Both the position numbers and the translations under genes were made by a program. Shown piece after piece: positions 1-5,549 of a stretch of 5,549 nt of DNA. Source of the DNA: Betaproteobacteria bacterium (GTDB lineage: Bacteria; Pseudomonadota; Gammaproteobacteria; Burkholderiales; Burkholderiaceae). The stretch's first letter is position 1. Every line of letters starts with the position of its first letter. The DNA lies in NCBI GenBank assembly GCA_009921765.1, contig RFXC01000253.1:1-5549 (forward strand), given 5' to 3'. A model generated the notes under the pieces. The model saw only the letters and a program-made list of their open reading frames with translations. It was not told where the DNA came from and ran no database searches.

Positions 1-455
1 GCGCGTTCGAGCCGGGTGCGCAGGGCGGGCTCGGCCGTGGAGAGCGCGCCGGTGCTGAGCTGCAACGCATCGACCGTTTGCGCGGCGAGTCTCGATGCCG
101 GTTCGATCTCCAGCCACAGGCGCGCTGCGGTGAGCGCCCGGTCGGGTGCGCGCGCGGCGAGCGCGAGTTCGGTTGCGCGCTGTGCAAGTCGGGGGTCGCG
201 GGTGCGCCGCGCAAGTGACAGGTACGTGGCGGCAGAGCTTCCAACCTCGCCACGCTGGGCGGCGATCTCGGCGGCCAGCACCTGGAACAGGATCTGCGGC
301 GAGAGGTCGATCTCGGGAAGCGCGCGCGCGGCTGCGCTGGCCGGTGCCTGATCGGCAGGCGCCTGCGCGACCGCAAGCCCCGCAGCCCCAGCGAGAAGCG
401 CCGCGGGCAGGAAGCGAACCATCAGCGAGCCGAGCCATCGGCCGGTTGAATTCAT
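1..455 (-). CDS. Exported tetratricopeptide-repeat protein, N-terminal part (3' end outside window)
   Basis: This open frame of 151 codons runs without a stop off the left edge, so the C-terminal part is missing. The protein starts MNSTGRWLGSLMVRFL and has a basic n-region (Arg6, Arg14), a hydrophobic stretch at about residues 15-30 and an AVA-QA cleavage site near residue 30, so it is probably exported to the periplasm or outer membrane. After an Ala/Pro-rich linker, residues 51-120 are helical. They contain the pattern LSPQILFQVLAAEIAAQRG, then YLSLARRTRDPRLAQRATELAL, then LWLEIEP, which resembles the TPR proteins found beside mutM in betaproteobacteria, often followed by lolB and ispE. The start at 455 gives a full n-region. 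An in-frame ATG at 422 (MVRFLPAALL) would also give a signal peptide, and neither has a clear Shine-Dalgarno. It is transcribed divergently from mutM. The molecular role is unknown; protein-protein scaffolding is inferred from the fold. The identification as an exported TPR protein is fairly secure, the exact start is not. Confidence 0.8.
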   Translation of the reverse strand, partial: MNSTGRWLGSLMVRFLPAALLAGAAGLAVAQAPADQAPASAAARALPEIDLSPQILFQVLAAEIAAQRGEVGSSAATYLSLARRTRDPRLAQRATELALAARAPDRALTAARLWLEIEPASRLAAQTVDALQLSTGALSTAEPALRTRLER

Positions 456-581
456 GTGAGTGCGGGGACAGGCAATTGAAGGATAGGGGGCCGCAATACC
501 CGTTTCGGGCACAGCCATCATGCCCGGATGGTAGGTTCAATTACACTGGCTCGCAAGCAAGGACCCCAAGCGACCCTGTCA
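456..581. other. Divergent intergenic region between the TPR gene and mutM
   Basis: This 126-bp gap must carry the promoters of both divergent genes. No strong sigma-70 promoter is evident on the plus strand. Two short inverted repeats are visible: CCCG-TTT-CGGG at 499-509 and CCATC/GATGG at 515-519 and 527-531. Both have arms of only 4-5 bp, so they may be chance. ATG at 528 is in frame with mutM but is not the likely start. An AAGGA at 559-563 lies 18 nt before the mutM ATG, too far for a normal ribosome binding site. Confidence 0.6.
540..569 (-). promoter_or_regulatory. Weak candidate sigma-70 promoter for the TPR gene
   Basis: On the minus strand TGTAAT (545 down to 540) matches five of six bases of the -10 consensus. 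TTGGGG (569 down to 564) supplies only the TTG of a -35 element, with an 18-bp spacer. It would give a leader of roughly 80 nt before the ATG at 455. The -35 match is poor and this could be chance. Confidence 0.2.
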
Positions 582-1406
582 ATGCCTGAATTGCCTGAAG
601 TGGAAGTTGTGCGCCGTGGTCTCGGACCGCAGGTGTGCGGAGCGACAGTGCGCGCCGCGCAGGTCCGCGAAGCGCGGCTGCGCTGGCCAGTACCGGTTGA
701 TCTTGAGGCAAGGCTCGCGGGTCGCACCGTGCGGGCGGTCGAGCGGCGAGGCAAGTACCTGCTGTTCGATGTCGAAAACGGCACCCTGATCATTCACTTG
801 GGCATGTCCGGAACGCTGCGCTGGTTTCCGCAGGCCCCGCCCCTCATCGCGCACGATCACGTCGATATCGTCACAGACCGCGGAATGCTGCGCTACAACG
901 ACCCCCGACGCTTTGGCGCCATGCTTTGGCATGACGCATCCGACGGGCCGATCGCGGCCCACAGCCTTCTTGCGAGCCTGGGTATCGAGCCGTTTGATGC
1001 GCGTTTCGATGGCGACTGGCTTTACCGCGCATCGCGCGGTCGGCGGGTGTCGGTCAAGCAATGGTTGCTTGCCGGGCACTGCGTGGTGGGCGTAGGCAAC
1101 ATCTATGCGTCGGAAAGCCTGTTTCGCGCCGGTATCCGACCGACGGTCGCCGCCGCCCGGCTGTCGCGTGTTCGCTGCGATCGTCTGGCGCAGGCGATCC
1201 GCGCCACGCTCGCCGAGGCCATCGAACGGGGTGGCAGTAGTCTGCGCGATTTCGTTGGGTCAGACGGCAGCGGCGGCTATTTTCAGCTCGACTGCGGTGT
1301 CTACGGCCGTGCGGGCGAACCCTGCAGGGTGTGCGCTGCGCCGGTGAAGCTTATCCGCCAGCAGCAGCGCGCCACCTATTTCTGCGCCACTTGCCAGCCG
1401 CGCTAG
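582..1406 (+). CDS. mutM: Formamidopyrimidine-DNA glycosylase (bifunctional glycosylase/AP lyase)
   Basis: MutM (Fpg) excises 8-oxoguanine and formamidopyrimidines from DNA, forms a Schiff base and cleaves the abasic strand by beta,delta-elimination. The 274-residue product matches the usual length (E. coli 269). It begins [10 protein letters not shown]: Pro2, exposed after Met removal, is the nucleophile and Glu3 the acid catalyst. Lys58 (RRGKYLLF) is the conserved hairpin lysine. Met75, Arg109 or Arg110, and Phe111 (HLGMSG, DPRRFG) are the helix-probing residues. The helix-two-turn-helix contains [14 protein letters not shown] with Asn173. The zinc finger has Cys248, Cys251, Cys268 and Cys271, with Arg263 in QRATYFC. 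All key residues are present. An in-frame ATG at 528 would add 18 residues, but catalysis needs Pro at the mature N-terminus, which fixes the start at 582. No good Shine-Dalgarno precedes it. mutY follows 21 bp downstream, so the pair is probably one transcript. Confidence 0.97.
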   Translation: MPELPEVEVVRRGLGPQVCGATVRAAQVREARLRWPVPVDLEARLAGRTVRAVERRGKYLLFDVENGTLIIHLGMSGTLRWFPQAPPLIAHDHVDIVTDRGMLRYNDPRRFGAMLWHDASDGPIAAHSLLASLGIEPFDARFDGDWLYRASRGRRVSVKQWLLAGHCVVGVGNIYASESLFRAGIRPTVAAARLSRVRCDRLAQAIRATLAEAIERGGSSLRDFVGSDGSGGYFQLDCGVYGRAGEPCRVCAAPVKLIRQQQRATYFCATCQPR

Positions 1407-1427
1407 GCCAGGCAGAACCCTCAGACG

Positions 1428-2531
1428 ATGAAAGACGCGCACGCTTTTGCCGCAGCGATCGTTCGCTGGCAGGCGCAATCCGGGCGGCATGACCTCCCCT
1501 GGCAAGGCACTCGCGACCCCTATCGGATCTGGCTTTCGGAGGTGATGTTGCAGCAGACGCAAGTGCGCACCGTCATTCCGTATTACCGCCGGTTTCTTGA
1601 CTCCTTTCCCGACGTGGCTGCGCTCGCCGCGGCGCCTGTCGAGCGGGTGATGGAACTCTGGAGCGGGCTCGGTTACTACAGCCGGGCGCGCAATCTGCAC
1701 CGCTGCGCGCAGAACGTGGTGCGGCAGCACGGTGGGCGCTTTCCCGACTCGGCCGCAGCGCTTGCCGAACTGCCTGGGATCGGACACTCCACGGCTGCGG
1801 CGATCGCCGCGTTTGCATTCGGCGAGCGCTCGGCGATTCTCGATGGCAACGTGAAACGCGTGCTCTGCCGGCATTTCGGGGTGGCGGGCTGGCCCGGCGA
1901 ACGGCGGGTTGAGCAGATGCTCTGGGCAATCGCGCAGCGTGAACTGCCCGAGCGCGATATCGAGCGCTACACCCAGGGCCTCATGGACCTGGGGGCGCAG
2001 ACCTGTGTGCGCTCGCGCCCACGGTGCGACAGTTGCCCGGTGGCGGCAAGCTGCGTCGCGCGGATCGAGGGCCGTCAGTCTCTGTTGCCGACCGCACGGC
2101 CGCCTCGGGCGACGCCGGTTCGCGAGGCGGGTTGGCTGGTGATTCTGGATCAGGATGCGGTGCTTCTCGAGCGCCGCCCGCCTGCCGGCATCTGGGGTGG
2201 ACTCCTCAGCTTTCCCGAGGTTGCCCCGGGCGAGCGCGAGCTCGCGGCCGAGGCCGAGGCCGCTGCAGCGCGCCTCGGTGTTGCGCCCTTGCGGGTGACG
2301 ACGCTCGCCCCGGTGCACCACGCGTTCACACATTTTCGTCTGATCGCCTACCCGGTGCTGATCGAGATTGGACGCGGCGGGGTGCTGGTCACCGAGTCGC
2401 AGACGCACTGGATTGCGCTGGCCACGGCGACACAGCAGGCATTGCCGCAGCCTGTGCGCGGACTGCTCGAACAGCTTGCTGGATCTGCCTCGGCCCTGCG
2501 CAAGCGCCACGAGCCGACCGACGGCGGGTAG
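1428..2531 (+). CDS. mutY: Adenine DNA glycosylase (A/8-oxoG-specific)
   Basis: MutY removes adenine misincorporated opposite 8-oxoguanine and so completes the repair begun by MutM. The product has 367 residues (E. coli 350). The N-terminal HhH-GPD catalytic domain covers about residues 1-215. LPWQ is at 23-26 and WLSEVMLQQTQV at 35-46, with Glu38 as catalytic acid. The helix-hairpin-helix LPGIG is at 115-119, followed by His-Ser-Thr. ILDGNVKRVL is at 137-146, with catalytic Asp139 and Asn141. The [4Fe-4S] loop has the exact spacing C-X6-C-X2-C-X5-C at Cys193, 200, 203 and 209. After a linker, a NUDIX-like 8-oxoG recognition domain spans about 232-350 (LLERRPPAGIWGGLLSFPE, then HHAFTHF). The E. 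coli FSH recognition loop reads Phe300-Thr301-His302 here, a conservative change. The ATG at 1428 matches the family N-terminus; the Shine-Dalgarno is weak. It lies 21 bp after mutM. The gene is intact. Confidence 0.97.
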   Translation: MKDAHAFAAAIVRWQAQSGRHDLPWQGTRDPYRIWLSEVMLQQTQVRTVIPYYRRFLDSFPDVAALAAAPVERVMELWSGLGYYSRARNLHRCAQNVVRQHGGRFPDSAAALAELPGIGHSTAAAIAAFAFGERSAILDGNVKRVLCRHFGVAGWPGERRVEQMLWAIAQRELPERDIERYTQGLMDLGAQTCVRSRPRCDSCPVAASCVARIEGRQSLLPTARPPRATPVREAGWLVILDQDAVLLERRPPAGIWGGLLSFPEVAPGERELAAEAEAAAARLGVAPLRVTTLAPVHHAFTHFRLIAYPVLIEIGRGGVLVTESQTHWIALATATQQALPQPVRGLLEQLAGSASALRKRHEPTDGG

Positions 2532-2537
2532 AGCGCC

Positions 2538-3152
2538 TCAGATCACCTGTTCGCGCTGCAGCACTTCATGGATCAGTGCGAGTCGACGAAGCGGATCGGT
2601 GAGCGCCATCAGCATTTGCCGCGATGGCATCGAAAGCGGCAGAAGTTCGGCCAGCCGGTTGGCGATCCAGCCCGCGGCGTCTGGTGCGTAGGGCTCGGCG
2701 AGGATGCGGCGGGCCGGCTCCGGTTCGCGGCTGCAGATGTCGTCGATCACGCGACGAATCAGGATCGAGCAGGCGGCGAGCTCCCCAGGAACCGGGACTT
2801 CAGGATCGTCTTCGATCAACTCGACCGTGGCACGGATCAGCCCGTTGGCCTCCACGCTGCGCTCGATCACGGTGAAGCGCGAAGTGCCCACTGTGCGCAG
2901 TTGCAGCACACCCGGTTCGGTCATGTCCCAGTCGGCGATACGCGCCATACAGCCGGTCGATTCATGATCGGCGGGCGTACCGACTTCCCGGCCCTGCGTG
3001 ATCAGGCACACACCAAACGGGTGCGAGCGGTTCATGCATTCGCGCACCATGTCCATGTAGCGCGCCTCGAAGATACGAAGCGGCAGCACCCCACCGGGAA
3101 AGAGTACGGTGCCGAGCGGGAAAATGGGGAGCTGCAGGGGGCTTGCGCTCAT
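2538..3152 (-). CDS. Stand-alone LON substrate-binding-domain protein (no protease or ATPase domain)
   Basis: The 204-residue protein opens with LQLPIFPLGTVLFPGGVLPLRIFEARYMDMV at residues 6-36, the hallmark of the N-terminal substrate-binding domain of Lon proteases. It continues with FGVCLI (46-51), GCMARIADWDM (67-77) and a C-terminal helical part with RLAELLPLSMPSRQMLMAL (166-184), also Lon-like. No Walker motifs or Ser/Lys catalytic dyad follow, so this is the free-standing family, of which Bordetella parapertussis BPP1347 (structure solved) is a member as far as I recall. The function is unknown; substrate or adaptor binding is inferred from the Lon domain only. The ATG at 3152 overlaps the rapZ stop as ATGA and lacks a clear Shine-Dalgarno, suggesting translational coupling. 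The same frame stays open upstream to 3467, but that stretch is antisense-free shadow inside rapZ and has no family similarity. The stop lies 6 bp from the convergent mutY stop. Confidence 0.92.
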   Translation of the reverse strand: MSASPLQLPIFPLGTVLFPGGVLPLRIFEARYMDMVRECMNRSHPFGVCLITQGREVGTPADHESTGCMARIADWDMTEPGVLQLRTVGTSRFTVIERSVEANGLIRATVELIEDDPEVPVPGELAACSILIRRVIDDICSREPEPARRILAEPYAPDAAGWIANRLAELLPLSMPSRQMLMALTDPLRRLALIHEVLQREQVI

Positions 3153-4030
3153 CGGTGCGCGCCTGCGGCCTGCTCGCGCATGGCGACTCCACGATGCCGC
3201 ACCAGCACCTGTTCCCGGTTGCGAAAATGGGCGGCGAGTCGCTCGACGCAGTACACCGAGCGGTGCTGGCCGCCGGTGCAGCCCACCGCCACCGTGAGGT
3301 AGCTGCGGTTCTCGAGGATGTAGTGCGGCAGCCAGTTCTCGAGAAAACGCGTGACATCGCCCACCATTTGCTGCACGGCCGAAATGCCATCGAGGTAATT
3401 GGCCACCGCGTGGTCGAGGCCGGTGAGCGGGCGCAACGCCGGCACGTAGAACGGATTGGGCAGGCATCGCACATCGAACACCAGATCAGCGTCAAGGGGA
3501 ACGCCGGTCTTGTACGCAAAGGATTCGAACAGCAGCGTGAGTGCCGCGCGGTTGGAGCCGACCACGTCGCGCACCCAGGTGCGCAATACGTTCGGATGCA
3601 GGTCGCTGGTGTCGATGGAGATGCCCAGGCCCTCGAGCTCAGACAGCAGTTCGCGCTCGTGCGCGATTGATTCGGTGAGCGTGGGCACCGCCGCGCCGGG
3701 GCTTGCCGATGACAACGGGTGGCGTCGTCGGGTTTCCGAGTAACGCTGGATCAGGGTGTCGTTGCGCGCATCGAGAAACAATACCTTCACGTCGTGGCCG
3801 TAACGGCTCAGTCCGTGGGCAAGCGATGGCAGCTCGGCGAGTTCGCGCCCGCCGCGCGAGTCGATGGCCACCGCGACCCGCTCGGCGCCCTGGTCGCTCA
3901 GGTGCCCGATCACCTCCTGAAGAAAACGGACCGGCAGATTGTCGATACAGAAAAAGCCGTCATCTTCAAGCACCCGCAGGGCGATCGATTTGCCGGAACC
4001 GGAAATACCGGTGATCAGAATGACACGCAT
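3149..4030 (-). CDS. rapZ: RapZ / YvcJ-family P-loop nucleotide-binding protein
   Basis: The 293-residue protein has a Walker A motif at residues 8-15 (GISGSGKS) and a Walker B-like segment VLFLDARND at 83-91. RRRHPLSS (101-108) and FESFAYKTGVPLDADLVFDVR (168-188) follow, then LPNPFY, LRPLTGLD (199-206) and the C-terminal signature NRSYLTVAVGCTGGQHRSVY (241-260). All are family hallmarks. In E. coli RapZ senses glucosamine-6-phosphate and delivers the sRNA GlmZ to RNase E; in Bacillus the homologue YvcJ binds and hydrolyses nucleotides. Compared with E. coli (284 residues), there is a short Ser/Pro/Ala-rich insert at about 108-117, and the basic lysine-rich C-terminal tail is replaced by a neutral one (see findings). 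It lies 43 bp after hprK and overlaps the next gene by four bases. The start is the first ATG before the P-loop, with only a weak ribosome binding site. The family call is sure; an RNA adaptor role in this organism is doubtful. Confidence 0.95.
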   Translation of the reverse strand: MRVILITGISGSGKSIALRVLEDDGFFCIDNLPVRFLQEVIGHLSDQGAERVAVAIDSRGGRELAELPSLAHGLSRYGHDVKVLFLDARNDTLIQRYSETRRRHPLSSASPGAAVPTLTESIAHERELLSELEGLGISIDTSDLHPNVLRTWVRDVVGSNRAALTLLFESFAYKTGVPLDADLVFDVRCLPNPFYVPALRPLTGLDHAVANYLDGISAVQQMVGDVTRFLENWLPHYILENRSYLTVAVGCTGGQHRSVYCVERLAAHFRNREQVLVRHRGVAMREQAAGAHR

Positions 4031-4073
4031 GGGTTGATCTTACGCGAGCGCGGTGTGCCCCAGCGTCAAGCAC

Positions 4074-5006
4074 CTAGCCGCCGCCGGTTTCGATCATCTG
4101 GCGCTGGCGCTCAACGAAGTCACCCATGGTGTCGAAGCCGCGCAACTGCAGCACGGTGCTTCGCACCGCGGCCTCGGTCAGCACCGCGAGGTTGCGACCC
4201 GCCGCCACTGGAATCACGACCTTTCGAATGGGCACGCCCAGCACTTCCTGCGTGAGCGCTTCGAGCGGCAGTCGCTGGTATTCGTTTTCCATGGTGCTGC
4301 GGCGAACCAGATGGACGATGAGCTTGAGTTTCATCTTCGGCCGCACCGCGGTTTCGCCGAAGATCGTCCTGATATCAAGCAGGCCCAGCCCCCTCACCTC
4401 CAGCAGATTGCGAAGAAGCGGCGGGCAGCGCCCCTCCACGGTGTGCGGGGCGATGCGACTGAGATCGACCACATCGTCGGCCACCAGGCCGTGGCCGCGG
4501 CTCACCAGTTCGAGTGCGAGCTCGCTCTTGCCCAGCCCGGATTCACCCGAGATCAGGACCCCCATGCCAAGCACATCCATCAGCACGCCGTGCATCTGGC
4601 AGGTTTCTGCGGCGGCCTTGCCCAGGTAATGACGCAGCGTGTCGATGACGCGCGCCGCCGAGAGCGGGCTCGCGATCAGTGGCATTCGATCGCGCGTGGC
4701 CGACTCGATCAGCGCGCCGGGCGGCTGCAGGCTGTCGGCGACGATGACAGCGGGCGGATGACCGGCGATCAGGTCGGTGAGGATGCCCTGCTGACGCGCC
4801 GAGTCGTGGCGCAGAAAGAAGTCAAGCTCCGGCTGACCGAAGACATGGATGCGATTGGGGTGAATCAGGTTCAGGTGCCCGATCAGATCGGCCGGCTCGG
4901 CTGCGGTGTGCGCCACCTCCCGCGCCTCGCCCGGTCGGCCAGCCACCCAGGCAAGGCCGAGCTCGTCCGAATTGGCGGCAAACAGATCGGCAACGGTGAC
5001 GCTCAT
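4074..5006 (-). CDS. hprK: HPr(Ser) kinase/phosphorylase
   Basis: HprK phosphorylates a serine of the PTS carrier HPr (Ser46 in Gram-positives) with ATP or pyrophosphate, and reverses the reaction by phosphorolysis. The 310-residue protein has the usual length and two-part build. The N-terminal domain (about 1-130) is more variable. The catalytic domain has His139 (HGVLMDVLGMGVL), the P-loop GESGLGKS at 154-161, the acidic pair Asp177-Asp178 (LVADDVVDL) and the signature LLEVRGLGLLDIRTIFGE (201-218) with RPKMKLKL. The C-terminal catalytic segment is VPIRKVVIPVAAGRNLAVLTEAA (258-280). All catalytic motifs are intact. GGAG at 5014-5017 lies 7 nt before the ATG and supports the start at 5006. 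ptsN is 58 bp upstream and rapZ 43 bp downstream, so they probably share a transcript. In proteobacteria this enzyme is linked to a regulatory PTS rather than to sugar uptake. Its HPr substrate is not encoded in this window. Confidence 0.97.
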   Translation of the reverse strand: MSVTVADLFAANSDELGLAWVAGRPGEAREVAHTAAEPADLIGHLNLIHPNRIHVFGQPELDFFLRHDSARQQGILTDLIAGHPPAVIVADSLQPPGALIESATRDRMPLIASPLSAARVIDTLRHYLGKAAAETCQMHGVLMDVLGMGVLISGESGLGKSELALELVSRGHGLVADDVVDLSRIAPHTVEGRCPPLLRNLLEVRGLGLLDIRTIFGETAVRPKMKLKLIVHLVRRSTMENEYQRLPLEALTQEVLGVPIRKVVIPVAAGRNLAVLTEAAVRSTVLQLRGFDTMGDFVERQRQMIETGGG

Positions 5007-5013
5007 CGCGGCG

Positions 5014-5018
5014 CTCCA
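5014..5018 (-). promoter_or_regulatory. Shine-Dalgarno of hprK
   Basis: The minus strand reads TGGAG from 5018 to 5014, with 7 nt between GGAG and the hprK ATG (5006-5004). This is optimal spacing, and it is one of only two clear ribosome binding sites in the window. Confidence 0.7.
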
Positions 5019-5045
5019 GGAATTGGATGGTGCGTGAGCTTAGCG

Positions 5046-5064
5046 GTTCGGGGCGGGCCCGAAC
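5046..5064 (-). other. Stem-loop directly after the ptsN stop codon
   Basis: A perfect 7-bp inverted repeat GTTCGGG (5046-5052) and CCCGAAC (5058-5064) flanks a 5-nt loop. In the ptsN-hprK transcript it begins at the base after the ptsN TGA and ends 39 nt before the hprK ATG. No run of U follows, so it is not a standard Rho-independent terminator. It could stabilise the 3' end of a processed ptsN message or tune hprK expression, or be chance in GC-rich DNA. Confidence 0.5.
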
Positions 5065-5535
5065 TCAGGCCGCCGGGCGGCAGGGCTCCCACACCGCCAG
5101 AGCCTCATAAAGGCGCTGACAATTGGCCTCGCAGTTCATCTGACTGCGCATTGCCGGATCAGAGAGCAGCTCTGCCACCTCAGACAGAATTTCCAGATGC
5201 TCTTCGGTGGCGTGCTCAGGTACCAGCAGAAACACCAGCAGCGAAACCGGCTGCCCGTCGGGTGCGTCAAATGCGATGGGGTCGGTGAGCCGCACCACGG
5301 CCGCGCGTGCCTCGCGCAGGCCCTTGATGCGCCCGTGCGGAATGGCAACCCCTTCGCCGAGTCCGGTTGAACCCAGACGCTCGCGCGCGAACAGCGAGTC
5401 GAATACCCGGCTGCGCTCGATGCCGTAGAGGTTTTCGAACAGCAAACCGATCTGTTCGAAAAGACGCTTCTTGCTGGTTACTGACATGCCGACCACGACA
5501 TTGGTCGGAGCAAGCAACCGGTTCAGTCGACTCAT
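5065..5535 (-). CDS. ptsN: Nitrogen-regulatory PTS EIIA protein (EIIA-Ntr)
   Basis: PtsN is the terminal phosphoacceptor of the nitrogen PTS (PtsP-NPr/HPr-PtsN). It transports no sugar but regulates partners such as potassium transport and sensor kinases in other bacteria. The 156-residue protein is a single EIIA type-2 (fructose/mannitol-like) domain. It contains the signature RERLGSTGLGEGVAIPHGR (51-69) with phosphoacceptor His67, matching E. coli His73. IAFDAPDGQPVSLLVFLLVPE (87-107) and EEHLEILSEVAELL (111-124), with a second conserved His113, follow. The C-terminal tail has three cysteines (135, 139, 152), which is unusual for a cytosolic EIIA; I know of no role for them. The start at 5535 gives the family N-terminus LNRLLAP and has GGAG 9 nt upstream; Met17 would lose the first strand. 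In this gene order rpoN and hpf usually lie just upstream, beyond the right edge. Confidence 0.96.
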   Translation of the reverse strand: MSRLNRLLAPTNVVVGMSVTSKKRLFEQIGLLFENLYGIERSRVFDSLFARERLGSTGLGEGVAIPHGRIKGLREARAAVVRLTDPIAFDAPDGQPVSLLVFLLVPEHATEEHLEILSEVAELLSDPAMRSQMNCEANCQRLYEALAVWEPCRPAA

Positions 5536-5548
5536 GGAGTTTGACTCC
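5536..5548 (-). promoter_or_regulatory. ptsN ribosome binding site inside a short hairpin
   Basis: The minus strand reads GGAGT-CAA-ACTCC immediately before the ptsN ATG. The GGAG (5548-5545) is the Shine-Dalgarno, with a 9-nt spacer. The same bases form the 5' arm of a perfect 5-bp stem with a 3-nt loop, which would occlude the ribosome site when folded. The stem is short and may be coincidental. Confidence 0.45.
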
Positions 5549-5549
5549 G

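Noticed and set aside
476..505. Possible plus-strand promoter for mutM beginning with TTGAAG at 476-481
   Set aside because: No acceptable -10 hexamer occurs at 15-18 bp spacing; the region there reads as GC-rich CCCGTTT.
528..581. Start of mutM at the upstream in-frame ATG
   Set aside because: It would bury the catalytic proline, which must be the mature N-terminal residue, under 18 extra residues.
16..589. Plus-strand open frames (16-351 and 146-589) at the left end
   Set aside because: They oppose the exported TPR gene and cross its divergent promoter region; their Arg/Ala/Ser-rich translations have no domain, whereas the minus strand encodes a signal peptide and TPR-like helices.
1260..2510. 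A 416-codon open frame on the minus strand antisense to the end of mutM and most of mutY
   Set aside because: It lies opposite two unmistakable genes, has a low-complexity Arg/Ala/His-rich composition with no recognisable domain, and is the usual product of GC-rich codon bias.
3153..3467. Upstream in-frame extension of the LON-domain gene to an ATG at 3467
   Set aside because: The extra 105 residues are a frame-shifted reading of rapZ, rich in Arg/Pro/Gly, while the Lon-domain homology begins right after the ATG at 3152.
4031..4073. Possible hairpin or terminator in the hprK-rapZ gap
   Set aside because: Only 4-bp pairings (GGTG/CACC) with no U tract can be drawn, so there is no reason to call a structure.
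4053..5288. A 411-codon plus-strand open frame opposite hprK and part of ptsN
   Set aside because: It crosses hprK, the intergenic gap and ptsN, and its translation is rich in His, Arg and Gln with no family similarity. It is a shadow of the real minus-strand genes.

Overview
The window is GC-rich chromosomal DNA with tightly packed, intact housekeeping genes. Both the gene content and the gene order (ptsN, hprK, rapZ, a stand-alone LON-domain gene, then mutY and mutM on the opposite strand, then a divergent exported TPR gene) point to a betaproteobacterium. HPr kinase next to ptsN and rapZ fits that class better than enteric gammaproteobacteria, which lack hprK. The order is recalled from known genomes, not searched, and I cannot name a genus.

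Layout. Positions 1-455 (minus) hold the N-terminal part of an exported tetratricopeptide-repeat protein whose 3' end lies beyond the left edge. A 126-bp divergent gap follows. Then come mutM (582-1406, plus) and mutY (1428-2531, plus), 21 bp apart and probably co-transcribed. They encode two of the three arms of the 8-oxoguanine (GO) repair system. mutY ends 6 bp from the end of a minus-strand block transcribed from the right edge: ptsN (5065-5535), hprK (4074-5006), rapZ (3149-4030) and a LON substrate-binding-domain gene (2538-3152). rapZ and the LON gene overlap by ATGA.

How the genes work together. MutM removes 8-oxoguanine opposite C, and MutY removes A misincorporated opposite 8-oxoguanine. 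PtsN (EIIA-Ntr) and HprK belong to the regulatory nitrogen-type PTS: HprK acts on a serine of HPr/NPr and PtsN accepts phosphate on histidine from it. RapZ is a P-loop protein that senses or controls amino-sugar metabolism in enterics; its role in betaproteobacteria is less certain. The small LON-domain protein has no known activity and carries no protease or ATPase domain.

No mobile element, CRISPR array, RNA gene or defence system is visible, and I found no evidence of a new biological system. What remains worth a look is small-scale: the rapZ/LON overlap, two hairpins around ptsN, a RapZ tail lacking the RNA-binding basic residues of E. coli, and the near-abutting convergent gene ends.
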